NCBI GenBank assembly: GCA_964624875.1
Contig: CAZUZA010000027.1
Coordinates: forward strand, 1-19,809
Reading direction: 5' to 3'
DNA length: 19,809 nt
Source: Atopostipes sp964624875
GTDB lineage: Bacteria; Bacillota; Bacilli; Lactobacillales; Carnobacteriaceae_A
The position numbers and the translations under genes are program-made. The first letter of the stretch is position 1. Each line of letters opens with the position of its first letter. Shown here in pieces: positions 1-7,659 of this stretch. The notes beneath the pieces were generated by a model, which was not told the DNA's origin, ran no database searches, and saw nothing but the letters and a program-made list of their open reading frames with translations.

Positions 1-563
1 ATGCAGAGGAATTTAGTACGCATGAGGAGTTAACAGAGGACACCGAATGTTACCAAGCGATTCACCTCTATCATGGTTTACAATTCCGTTATTTGAAAGA
101 TGGCCTTTCAAAAGAAAATTTTAACTTTCTAGATGGTTCTTTACGTATTTTATCTGCCCGATATGGTGTGGTTAAACCATTGGATGGTATCCGTCATTAC
201 CGTAAAGACTTTGCGACAAAAGGATTGTATAAATTATGGGGAGACAAAATCTATCAGGTATTAACGGAAGAAAATCAACTTATTCTAAATTTAGCCAGCA
301 ACGAATACAGTAAAACAATTACTCGGTATGCAAGGGATGAAGACCGCATCATAACCGTTGACTTTTTGGAGCGAACTGCAGAGGGGGAACTAAAAAAACA
401 CGCCTCTATTTCAAAAAAAGGGCGCGGCCAGTTGGTTAATTACATCGCTCGAAATCAAATAACGAAAATCAATGACGTCAAAGACTTTAATGATCTCGAT
501 TACCGATTTAGCAAGGAACAGTCAGATGACTTGAAATGGGTCTTTATTAGGCCAAAGGATTGA
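1..563 (+). CDS. yaaA: YaaA/DUF328 family peroxide-stress protein, 5' end cut off by the window
   Basis: The reading frame is open from base 3 to a TGA at 561-563, giving about 186 visible residues. The family (E. coli YaaA, UPF0246) is about 250 residues long, so roughly 60 N-terminal residues lie outside the window. Family landmarks are visible in order: YHGLQ, LRILSARYGVVKPLD, a YR..F segment, LY..WGDKI, LNLASNEYSK, a KKGRGQLVNYI segment and a C-terminal WVFIRP. A TTG at 93 could be mistaken for the start but lies inside the conserved core. In E. coli, YaaA limits free intracellular iron and DNA damage during peroxide stress; in this organism that role is inferred. It is the only gene here transcribed towards the origin (head-on to replication) and it converges with glpF. 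It should not be confused with the unrelated S4-domain YaaA next to recF. Confidence 0.9.
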   Translation, partial: AEEFSTHEELTEDTECYQAIHLYHGLQFRYLKDGLSKENFNFLDGSLRILSARYGVVKPLDGIRHYRKDFATKGLYKLWGDKIYQVLTEENQLILNLASNEYSKTITRYARDEDRIITVDFLERTAEGELKKHASISKKGRGQLVNYIARNQITKINDVKDFNDLDYRFSKEQSDDLKWVFIRPKD

Positions 564-575
564 CTTTATACGCCG

Positions 576-611
576 AAAAAGGAATTCCTCCTAATCAAGG
601 AATTCCTTTTT
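576..611. terminator. Bidirectional intrinsic terminator between yaaA and glpF
   Basis: Perfect 13 bp inverted repeat: arms 576-588 and 599-611 around a 10-base loop. The stem core GGAATTCC is flanked by five A on the left and five T on the right, so the hairpin ends in a U-run on either strand. It lies 13 bases after the yaaA stop and 16 bases after the glpF stop, and probably serves both convergent units. Confidence 0.88.
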
Positions 612-626
612 CATTTTGCCATTCAA

Positions 627-1352
627 TTAAATTACTGGAATCATTCCATAAAGAATAGCTGCTAGGGCACCACCAAGAATTGGTCCAACAACTGGAATCC
701 ATGAGTAACCCCAATCTGAATCACCTTTTGTCGGAATTGGTAAAATCGCATGTGCGATACGAGGTGCTAAATCACGGGCTGGATTAATCGCATAACCCGT
801 TGTTCCACCAAGGGACATACCAATTGACACAATCAGTAAACCGACAACAAGTGGATTTAAACTACCTGCAAATTCATGACGACCAAAAGATAAAATACCA
901 AAGACGAGCATGAATGTACCAATCGCTTCACCGATCACGTTATTCACTGTTTCTCGAATACCAGGACCCGTCGAAAATACAGCTAGTACAGTATCCGGTT
1001 CATCTGTTGCTTCAAAATAAGGTTTATAGTGTAGCCATACAAAAACGGCTCCAAAGAACGCGCCAGCCATTTGCGCTAAAATATAAGGGAGAACTGCACT
1101 CCATGGTGTTGCGCCATCTATAGCCATCGCAATCGTTACTGCTGGGTTTAAATGTGCTGGTGACATGTAGCCAGATACGAATACACCCATTGTAACGGCT
1201 AGACCCCAACCAAGCGTGATTAATACCCAACCTGTGCCATTTGACTTTGTTTTCTTCAAGACATCTGCTGCTACGACACCATCACCAAGAAGGATTAAAA
1301 TAAAAGTTCCAATAAATTCGCCTAAAACCTGTAATCCTATAGATGTTTCCAT
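627..1352 (-). CDS. glpF: Glycerol uptake facilitator (aquaglyceroporin)
   Basis: A 241-residue MIP-family membrane channel for passive entry of glycerol. The two half-helix signatures are present: NPA at residues 69-71 and NPAR at 190-193. Asp194 directly after NPAR is typical of glycerol-conducting members rather than pure water channels. Hydrophobic stretches fit the usual six membrane helices (about 8-28, 42-60, 84-106, 137-155, 165-183, 217-238). The ATG start has an AGGAG site at 1361-1365, which sits at the end of glpD; the gap to the glpD stop is only 15 bases. It is the last gene of glpK-glpD-glpF, so transport, phosphorylation and oxidation of glycerol are encoded together. The bidirectional terminator follows. 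Identification is firm; the exact spectrum of polyols carried cannot be read from sequence. Confidence 0.95.
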   Translation of the reverse strand: METSIGLQVLGEFIGTFILILLGDGVVAADVLKKTKSNGTGWVLITLGWGLAVTMGVFVSGYMSPAHLNPAVTIAMAIDGATPWSAVLPYILAQMAGAFFGAVFVWLHYKPYFEATDEPDTVLAVFSTGPGIRETVNNVIGEAIGTFMLVFGILSFGRHEFAGSLNPLVVGLLIVSIGMSLGGTTGYAINPARDLAPRIAHAILPIPTKGDSDWGYSWIPVVGPILGGALAAILYGMIPVI

Positions 1353-1367
1353 AAAAACAACTCCTAT

Positions 1368-3032
1368 TTATCTTAAATTTTTTAGTTGTATATGAGCAAT
1401 TGCATCATCAAGTTGTTCCATCCATTTTTCTGTTTCCTCGGTACGCCAGCTAAAGTATTCTGCCATGTAGTTAACAACTACTGTTTTCCATTCATCTGTT
1501 TTATCCGTATTAAACAAGAGGATATCGGTTCGTCTTAAAAAGAAATCAATCGGACTGATCACCATTTCATACGTTAGAGCATAAAATAAGGATAAGGCGA
1601 CATCTAACGGTAAATCGATCCCGTCAACTCGGCCTTTCATGTCGAATACAGTTTCTATATTCGAGCCATACCATTTCACTAATTTTCGGGCTTGCTCTTC
1701 CGTTAAACCTATTTCGATTCCCTTGTCCATCATCTCATCCACAAAAACATTAAATTCCATCCCTGCAGGTAATTCGCCCCCAGACAAAGGAATATCTCTC
1801 GTCTCCACTTTTTCATGCTTAGAACCCGTTTTTTCCTCAAATTCCACTAAGATTTGGTCAAAGGTATCCTGTGCCATCAAGCGATAATCCGTTAACTTTC
1901 CACCAGCAATCGTCACTAAACCTGCCTCGGACACAAAAACATCATGTGTTCGTGAAATACTCGAAGCATCTGTAGCATCTTCTTCTAAAATAAGAGGACG
2001 TAAACCAGACCATCCACTCTCGATGTGGTCTATCGTTAAATGAGCCTCTGGGAAGCGAAAATTCACCGCTTTAAGCAAATATTCGACATCTTCCAGAGTA
2101 ATGCCTGGTTCGGCTAAATTTCCCTCATAAGGCGTATCTGTCGTTCCAAAATACGTTTTGTCTCCACGAGGAATAATAAAGATCATTCGCTCATCTTCAA
2201 GCCCCGTATCCGCATAAACCGTATGCTTCACCGGTAAATCCGCAGAATCCACCACAAAGTGGACCCCTTTCGTCGGATACATCCGCTCGGGACCATCCTC
2301 TTTTAGCATGCCACGCGTTTCATCTGACCACGGACCTGTCGCGTTTACAACCACTTCAGCTTTTATTTCATACGTTTCGCCCGACAAGACATCCTCAGCC
2401 GTGACGCCCGTAATTTGACCCCCATCATCATATAAAAAGCCCGTTGCTTTCACATAATTCGCCAACAACGTCCCTAAATCAGCCGCTTTTTTCATAATTT
2501 CAATCGTCAAGCGCGCATCATCGTTAAAATAATCTAGGTAAAAACCACCCTTAATCAAGCCATCCGCTTTCAAGTTCGGCAGATCCTTTAAAACCTCTTC
2601 CCGTGAAATGAGGGAGTGATGCCATTTTGAGTCGACTTCCGCTAGACGATCGTATAAATCTAAGGCTACATCAGCCGAAAAGTCAGTAAAGGAAGCGCCA
2701 GGTTCGTCATAAACAGGTAGTAGCATCCACTCAGGTTTCACAATGTGTGGCGCATTCTTTGAGACAACGGCTCGTTCTTTTGTAATGTCTGCCACCAATT
2801 CAACTTCAAACTGCTTTAAATAGCGTAAGCCACCATGCACCAATTTTGTGGAGCGACTGGACGTACCTGCTGCAAAGTCCTGCATCTCAATTAAGCCTGT
2901 TTTTAATTGTTGAGCACCTGCTTGTAGAGCCAAGCCGGCACCAGTAATTCCACCACCTATAATTAGTAAATCCATTGTTTCCGTCGTTAGGGTATCGAGT
3001 GTCTTTTTGCGCGTTTCGAATGATAATTCCAT
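1368..3032 (-). CDS. glpD: Glycerol-3-phosphate dehydrogenase/oxidase, FAD-dependent (short, GlpD-type)
   Basis: Oxidises sn-glycerol 3-phosphate to dihydroxyacetone phosphate at the membrane. The FAD-binding GGGITGAG motif is near the N-terminus (about residues 26-33), followed by TSSRSTKLVHGGLRYL, a conserved GP(W) segment, the YFGTTDT segment and SGWSGLRPL. The C-terminal part carries the DAO_C-like domain with the FF.RRTD motif. Length (554 residues from ATG 3032) matches B. subtilis GlpD at about 555. The roughly 50-residue insert that follows GLRPL in enterococcal/streptococcal H2O2-forming GlpO is absent, so transfer to quinones is favoured over direct O2 reduction; this is inference. 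A TTG at 3038 is an alternative start. The SD-like AAGGGGTG at 3043-3050 fits the ATG at least as well. The gap to glpK is 41 bases. Confidence 0.92.
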   Translation of the reverse strand: MELSFETRKKTLDTLTTETMDLLIIGGGITGAGLALQAGAQQLKTGLIEMQDFAAGTSSRSTKLVHGGLRYLKQFEVELVADITKERAVVSKNAPHIVKPEWMLLPVYDEPGASFTDFSADVALDLYDRLAEVDSKWHHSLISREEVLKDLPNLKADGLIKGGFYLDYFNDDARLTIEIMKKAADLGTLLANYVKATGFLYDDGGQITGVTAEDVLSGETYEIKAEVVVNATGPWSDETRGMLKEDGPERMYPTKGVHFVVDSADLPVKHTVYADTGLEDERMIFIIPRGDKTYFGTTDTPYEGNLAEPGITLEDVEYLLKAVNFRFPEAHLTIDHIESGWSGLRPLILEEDATDASSISRTHDVFVSEAGLVTIAGGKLTDYRLMAQDTFDQILVEFEEKTGSKHEKVETRDIPLSGGELPAGMEFNVFVDEMMDKGIEIGLTEEQARKLVKWYGSNIETVFDMKGRVDGIDLPLDVALSLFYALTYEMVISPIDFFLRRTDILLFNTDKTDEWKTVVVNYMAEYFSWRTEETEKWMEQLDDAIAHIQLKNLR

Positions 3033-3073
3033 TAGCAATAGTCACCCCTTACATCAAGTTTCCTTCGTTTTTG

Positions 3074-4606
3074 TTACTTTTTTGCATCTTCATCGCGATT
3101 GGCACGAATTGGTTTATGTTTAAACACTCGTGCGGCTTCTACCGCATTTTGCCAGCCGGCATATAAATCTTCTCGTTGTTCTTCGCCCATTTCAGGTTTA
3201 AACGTCTTGTCTATATCCCAATATTCTTTTACTTCATCAAAATCTTTCCATATACCGACTGCGATTCCAGCTAAATAAGCTGCACCTAAAGCCGTTGTTT
3301 CCATAACCTCTGCACGATCAATTTGTGTATTTAAAATATCGGCTTGGAACTGCATGAGGAAGTCATTATTTGCTGCACCACCATCAACACGCATCGTTGG
3401 AATTTCAATCCCTGAGTCTTTTACCATCGTATCCAGAACGTCTCTAGTTTGGTAAGCCATTGATTCAAGCGTTGCACGAATAAATTGCTCTTTGGACGTC
3501 CCTCTAGTTAAACCAAATACGGCACCTCGGGCATCTTGATCCCAATAGGGCGCACCTAAACCTGTAAAGGCTGGAACAACGTAAACGCCATCTGTTGTAT
3601 CCACACGCGTTGCATATTCTTCGGACTGTGGGGATTGTTGGAACATTCTTAATTCATCACGTAACCACTGAATCGCCGAACCAGCAACAAAAATACTTCC
3701 CTCTAGGGCATAAGTTACTTTGCCATCAATTCCATAAGCGAGTGATGTTAATAGGCCGTTATCAGAAAATATTGGCTCATCCCCAGTGTTCATAATGATG
3801 AACGCACCTGTTCCATACGTATTCTTAACCATGCCATCTTCAAAGGCTGCTTGTCCAACTAAAGCTGCTTGCTGGTCTCCTGCTATTCCTGCTACGGGAA
3901 CACTCACACCATTTAAATGACTTGGTACTGTTTTTCCATAAATTTCAGAAGACGAACGAACTTCTGGTAGCATTGATTTTGGAATATCCATCAACTCTAA
4001 AAGCTCTTCATCCCACTCTAAATCAATAATATTAAACATCATCGTACGACTTGCATTCGAATAATCCGTCGCATGAACCTCGCCACCTGTTAATTTCCAT
4101 AAGAGCCATGTATCAATCGTCCCAAATAAAAGATCCCCGTTTTTTGCTTTCTCGCGAGCACCTTCTACTTTATCTAATAGCCACATCACTTTTGTCGCTG
4201 AGAAATACGAATCAATAACGAGACCTGTTTTTTTGTGAAAGAGGTCTTTGTGTCCATCTTCAATCAACTTATCCGCAAGTTCAGAAGTCTGCTTTGATTG
4301 CCATACGATTGCGTTATGAATAGGTTCACCAGTGTTCTTATCCCAAACAACAGTTGTTTCACGTTGATTTGTAATCCCAATCCCTTTAATCTCTTCTGCA
4401 CTAATGCCAGCCTCGATTAAAGCACCTGCGACAACTTGGAGCGATTTAATCCAAATTTCATTCGCATCGTGTTCAACCCAACCTGGTTCTGGATAATGCT
4501 GATCAATATCTCTCTGTGCACTCCACTTTGGCGTTCCTTCACGATCGAAAATAATCGCACGTGTACTTGTTGTTCCTTGGTCAATCGACATGATATATTC
4601 TCCCAT
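3074..4606 (-). CDS. glpK: Glycerol kinase
   Basis: A 510-residue FGGY-family kinase that phosphorylates glycerol with ATP to sn-glycerol 3-phosphate. Visible landmarks: N-terminal SIDQGTTSTR phosphate-binding loop (about 7-16), ITNQRET, WQ at 102-103, the catalytic-base region IAGDQQAAL with Asp244, the YGTGAF adenosine-side motif, PAFTGLGAPYWD and VDGGAANNDFLMQ. His230 aligns with the His that HPr phosphorylates in enterococcal and Bacillus GlpK, although its neighbours (SHLNG) differ from the usual YHF.G. The ATG at 4606 has a strong AGGAGGA site at 4615-4621; Met6 would be too far away. It is first in the glp operon, behind a roughly 230-base leader that holds a terminator hairpin, so both leader attenuation and HPr-dependent activation are plausible controls. 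Confidence 0.96.
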   Translation of the reverse strand: MGEYIMSIDQGTTSTRAIIFDREGTPKWSAQRDIDQHYPEPGWVEHDANEIWIKSLQVVAGALIEAGISAEEIKGIGITNQRETTVVWDKNTGEPIHNAIVWQSKQTSELADKLIEDGHKDLFHKKTGLVIDSYFSATKVMWLLDKVEGAREKAKNGDLLFGTIDTWLLWKLTGGEVHATDYSNASRTMMFNIIDLEWDEELLELMDIPKSMLPEVRSSSEIYGKTVPSHLNGVSVPVAGIAGDQQAALVGQAAFEDGMVKNTYGTGAFIIMNTGDEPIFSDNGLLTSLAYGIDGKVTYALEGSIFVAGSAIQWLRDELRMFQQSPQSEEYATRVDTTDGVYVVPAFTGLGAPYWDQDARGAVFGLTRGTSKEQFIRATLESMAYQTRDVLDTMVKDSGIEIPTMRVDGGAANNDFLMQFQADILNTQIDRAEVMETTALGAAYLAGIAVGIWKDFDEVKEYWDIDKTFKPEMGEEQREDLYAGWQNAVEAARVFKHKPIRANRDEDAKK

Positions 4607-4704
4607 AGAATATGTCCTCCTATTTTAATATAGTTTTGATGAAAGGGGTTCCATCGCATCCATTTTACTATAGGAGCAAAGGGTTCAAAAACAAAAGAGC
4701 TTAG

Positions 4705-4745
4705 AAAAAAACATAAAAAACCCTCGTGCTGATGAGGCACGAGGG
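4705..4745 (-). terminator. Intrinsic terminator in the predicted glpK leader (candidate attenuator)
   Basis: Read on the minus strand, a perfect 9 bp GC-rich stem (arms 4745-4737 and 4729-4721, 7-base loop) is followed by six T and, after ATG, seven more T. It lies about 115 bases upstream of the glpK start and points towards glpK. No gene on the minus strand lies between it and the gyrA terminator. It therefore ends either a short leader transcript or a small RNA. In B. subtilis the glp genes are controlled by the antiterminator GlpP acting at such leader terminators; the glpP gene is not in this window. Confidence 0.8.
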
Positions 4746-4798
4746 AGGAGATAATAGATTGACAGTTCATTAAACTGAGTCGAATTGAGATATCTCTT

Positions 4799-4836
4799 TA
4801 GTTACTGATTGTTACTTATTTCACAATCAGTAACTA
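4799..4836. repeat. 13-bp inverted repeat at the predicted glpK transcription start
   Basis: Arms 4799-4811 and 4824-4836 are perfect complements, with a 12-base AT-rich loop. The core reads GTTACTGATTG and its complement. It starts just after the candidate -10 box on the minus strand. It could be a repressor operator or, if transcribed, a 5'-end hairpin that stabilises the leader. Nothing in the sequence separates the two. Confidence 0.75.
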
Positions 4837-4871
4837 TATGATAAACTATTTACCTTTACAAAGCAACTAAT
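4837..4871 (-). promoter_or_regulatory. Candidate glpK promoter
   Basis: On the minus strand TTGCTT is followed after 17 bases by TATCAT (-10 matches 5 of 6, -35 matches 3 of 6). Transcription would begin at the 13-bp inverted repeat and run through the leader terminator to glpK. A weaker alternative, TTTACA near 4916, lies further upstream. I looked for a good catabolite-responsive element nearby and found none. Confidence 0.45.
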
Positions 4872-4976
4872 AATTGTGTTTAACGAAAGTATTCTTTTCA
4901 CAATTTGTGTAAAAAGCTTTTGATTAAGAACGTGCTCTTAACTTTCCAATAAAACGTAGGAGCGATAACCGGTCAA

Positions 4977-5019
4977 AATAAAAGAACCCATCGAAACATT
5001 CTCATTCCAACGGGTTCTT
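4977..5019 (-). terminator. Intrinsic terminator of gyrA
   Basis: On the minus strand an 8 bp stem AAGAACCC/GGGTTCTT (arms 5019-5012 and 4989-4982, loop of about 22 bases) is followed by a T-rich run. It begins 16 bases after the gyrA stop. The rest of the 428-base gap between gyrA and glpK holds the glpK control elements listed separately and no gene that I can see. Confidence 0.75.
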
Positions 5020-5034
5020 ATTAAGTGTATTTAA

Positions 5035-7611
5035 TTATTCTTCTAAATCTTCATCTTCTTCAGCACGGTCGAGTAATTCCTCTACTTCAGATGGCATGTC
5101 CTCTTCAGCTGAGTCTACTTCTTCAACAGTTTCTGCTGCTGCTACTTGCTCTGTCATTTCATCCGAAGGTTCTTCTTCGTCTTCATCGTCTGGCTCAACG
5201 ATTGACAGGGTAGAGATCGCATGGTCGTCATCTAAGCGCATGAGGCGAACCCCTTGCGTGTCGCGTCCTGTTGTTGAAATGTCTGCGACTTCAAAGCGAA
5301 TAATGATTCCGTGGTTTGTGACCAGGAGGATTTCTTCTTCACCTTGAACGGTTGCTAAGCCTACTAGAGAGCCATTTCTTTCTGTAATCTTGAACGTTTT
5401 AACGCCTTTACCGCCACGACGACGAATACCGTATTCTTCGGCAGGCGTTACTTTTCCATAACCTTTTTCTGAAATAACGAGTACGTGACTATCTGGATGC
5501 AGGATATCTGTTCCAATGACATAATCACCTTCACGAAGGTTGATACCTCGGACTCCAGTAGCGTTTCGACCCATTGAACGAACGTCATTTTCTTCAAAGC
5601 TCGCTGCGTATCCATCTTTTGTTCCGATGATGATTTTTTGCTTGCCATCCGTTAGTTGGACTGAAATTAATTCGTCGCCGTCTTTCAGGTTAATCGCGAT
5701 TAAACCACTTGTACGGATGTTTTTAAACTCTGAAATCTCGGTACGTTTAACCGTTCCGTATTTTGTTGTAAAGAAGAGTTGTTCGCCTTCTTCAGGTTTA
5801 TCCGATATCGCTACAATCGCTTCAATATGCTCATCGTTTTCGATGTTTAGGAAGTTTAGTGCTGGAATTCCTTTAGCTGTTCGGCCATATTCTGGAATCT
5901 CATAAGCTTTGGCTTGATAAACTTTTCCATTGTTTGTAAAGAATAAGATCATATCATGCGTTGATGAGGATAGGATTGTCTCAACGAAGTCATCGTCATT
6001 CGTTCCCATTCCTTTAACACCACGACCTCCACGGTTTTGTGTTTTAAATTCCGTGATTGGCATACGTTTCATATAACCATTATGAGATAGTGTGATAACC
6101 ACTTCTTCTTCTTCGATTAGATCTTCGTCTTCAATGCTTAACGCTTCACCAATCATTAACTCAGTACGGCGATCATCACCATGTTTATCGGCAATTTCAA
6201 TCATTTCACTTTCGATAATCGTATCGATACGAGCAGGGTTGCCTAAAATATCATCTAAATCTTCAATTAACGCGATGAGTTCTTGATATTCGGCTTCTAC
6301 TTTTTCACGTTCTAAGCCCGTTAAACGAACTAAACGCATGTCTAAAATAGCTTGTGCTTGGCGATCAGACAGATTGTACTCTGTCATTAAGCGCTCTTTA
6401 GCAATGGCACCTGTATCTGAGTTACGAATGATCGAAATAATCGCATCAATATGATCTAACGCAATACGTAAGCCTTCTAGAATATGTGCTCTAGCTTCAG
6501 CTTTTTCTTTTTCGAAAATCGTACGTCTACGAATGACTTCGCGTTGGTGCTCTAAATAATACGTGATAATTTCTTTTAGACTTAACGTACGTGGTGTCCC
6601 ATTTACAATGGCAACCATGTTGAAACCAAAAGATGTTTGCAATTGTGTTAATTTGAATAAATTGTTTAAAATAACAGCTGCAGAGGCATCACGACGGACT
6701 TCAATAACCATACGCATACCATCACGGTCGGACTCGTCTCGAACGGCTGTAATGCCTTCAATGTTCTTGTCTCGAGCTAACTCAACAATCTTTTCGTGCA
6801 GTTTTGCCTTGTTTACTAAGTACGGCAATTCATCCACAATAATTGTTTCGCGGCCATTTTCTTCTAAAATACGCGTTTTCGCACGAACTTGAATCGATCC
6901 CCGACCTGTTTCGTAAGCTTTACGAATACCTGATTTACCTAGAATAATCCCACCTGTTGGGAAGTCTGGTCCAGGTAAAACGTCCATTAATTCAGCTGTT
7001 GTCGCGTCTGAGTTGCGTAAAATCACACGACAAGCTTCAATTGTTTCTCTTAAGTTATGTGTTGGAATGTTTGTTGCCATCCCTACCGCAATCCCGCTTG
7101 CACCGTTTACTAATAAGTTCGGGAATTTTGCTGGTAAAACAGTTGGTTCTGTTTCACTATCATCGTAGTTTTCTCTAAAGTCGACGGTGTTTTTATTAAT
7201 GTCTTGTAATAAAGATAGAGCAATTTTACTCATACGCGCTTCAGTATAACGCATCGCTGCCGCTGCATCCCCATCCACTGATCCAAAGTTTCCATGTCCA
7301 TCAACTAATGGATTACGGTAACTAAAGTCTTGCGCCATACGAACCATTGCATCATAAATTGCCAAGTCTCCGTGTGGGTGATATTTCCCCATTACGTCCC
7401 CAACAATACGTGCAGATTTTTTATGTGCTTTATCTGGTGTGTTTCCTAATTCATTCATCCCATGTAAAATCCGACGGTGAACTGGTTTTAACCCATCGCG
7501 GACGTCTGGAAGTGCTCTAGCTACAATAACACTCATAGAATAATCAAGGAATGATTTCTTCATTTCTTGGGCAAGTTGAATTTCTTCAATTCCACTTCTT
7601 TCTTCTGACAC
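5035..7611 (-). CDS. gyrA: DNA gyrase subunit A
   Basis: An 858-residue breakage-reunion subunit of the A2B2 type II topoisomerase that introduces negative supercoils. The catalytic Tyr122 lies in AAMRYTEARM; numbering coincides with E. coli here. The quinolone-resistance region (about 67-106) reads HPHGDLAIYDAM, with Leu at 83 where susceptible enzymes have Ser, and Asp at 87. The GyrA-box equivalent is QNRGGRG at 525-531, close to the QRRGGKG consensus, at the start of the six-blade C-terminal DNA-wrapping domain. The last 50 or so residues are a very acidic tail. The start is GTG with GGGAGGAG at 7621-7628, nine bases away. It lies 48 bases after gyrB and is last in yaaA-recF-gyrB-gyrA. 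Confidence 0.98.
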   Translation of the reverse strand: MSEERSGIEEIQLAQEMKKSFLDYSMSVIVARALPDVRDGLKPVHRRILHGMNELGNTPDKAHKKSARIVGDVMGKYHPHGDLAIYDAMVRMAQDFSYRNPLVDGHGNFGSVDGDAAAAMRYTEARMSKIALSLLQDINKNTVDFRENYDDSETEPTVLPAKFPNLLVNGASGIAVGMATNIPTHNLRETIEACRVILRNSDATTAELMDVLPGPDFPTGGIILGKSGIRKAYETGRGSIQVRAKTRILEENGRETIIVDELPYLVNKAKLHEKIVELARDKNIEGITAVRDESDRDGMRMVIEVRRDASAAVILNNLFKLTQLQTSFGFNMVAIVNGTPRTLSLKEIITYYLEHQREVIRRRTIFEKEKAEARAHILEGLRIALDHIDAIISIIRNSDTGAIAKERLMTEYNLSDRQAQAILDMRLVRLTGLEREKVEAEYQELIALIEDLDDILGNPARIDTIIESEMIEIADKHGDDRRTELMIGEALSIEDEDLIEEEEVVITLSHNGYMKRMPITEFKTQNRGGRGVKGMGTNDDDFVETILSSSTHDMILFFTNNGKVYQAKAYEIPEYGRTAKGIPALNFLNIENDEHIEAIVAISDKPEEGEQLFFTTKYGTVKRTEISEFKNIRTSGLIAINLKDGDELISVQLTDGKQKIIIGTKDGYAASFEENDVRSMGRNATGVRGINLREGDYVIGTDILHPDSHVLVISEKGYGKVTPAEEYGIRRRGGKGVKTFKITERNGSLVGLATVQGEEEILLVTNHGIIIRFEVADISTTGRDTQGVRLMRLDDDHAISTLSIVEPDDEDEEEPSDEMTEQVAAAETVEEVDSAEEDMPSEVEELLDRAEEDEDLEE

Positions 7612-7659
7612 TATATATTACTCCTCCCGGTTTAATACCTTGAAATACTAGTTATAAAA

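Noticed and set aside
93..95. TTG as the start of the left-edge yaaA
   Set aside because: The frame is open to the window edge and family-conserved residues (YHGLQ) lie upstream of it.
4417..4770. 117-residue ORF on the minus strand over the glpK start
   Set aside because: Overlaps glpK out of frame and runs through the terminator hairpin; composition is not protein-like.
4860..4920. Catabolite-responsive element upstream of glpK (around TTTAACGAAAGT)
   Set aside because: The flanking bases do not fit the TGNAANCGNTNNCA consensus on either strand.
5096..7178. Several plus-strand ORFs of 60-120 codons within gyrA
   Set aside because: They are antisense shadows of a well-conserved gene, rich in Ser/Ile from reversed codons and without ribosome sites.
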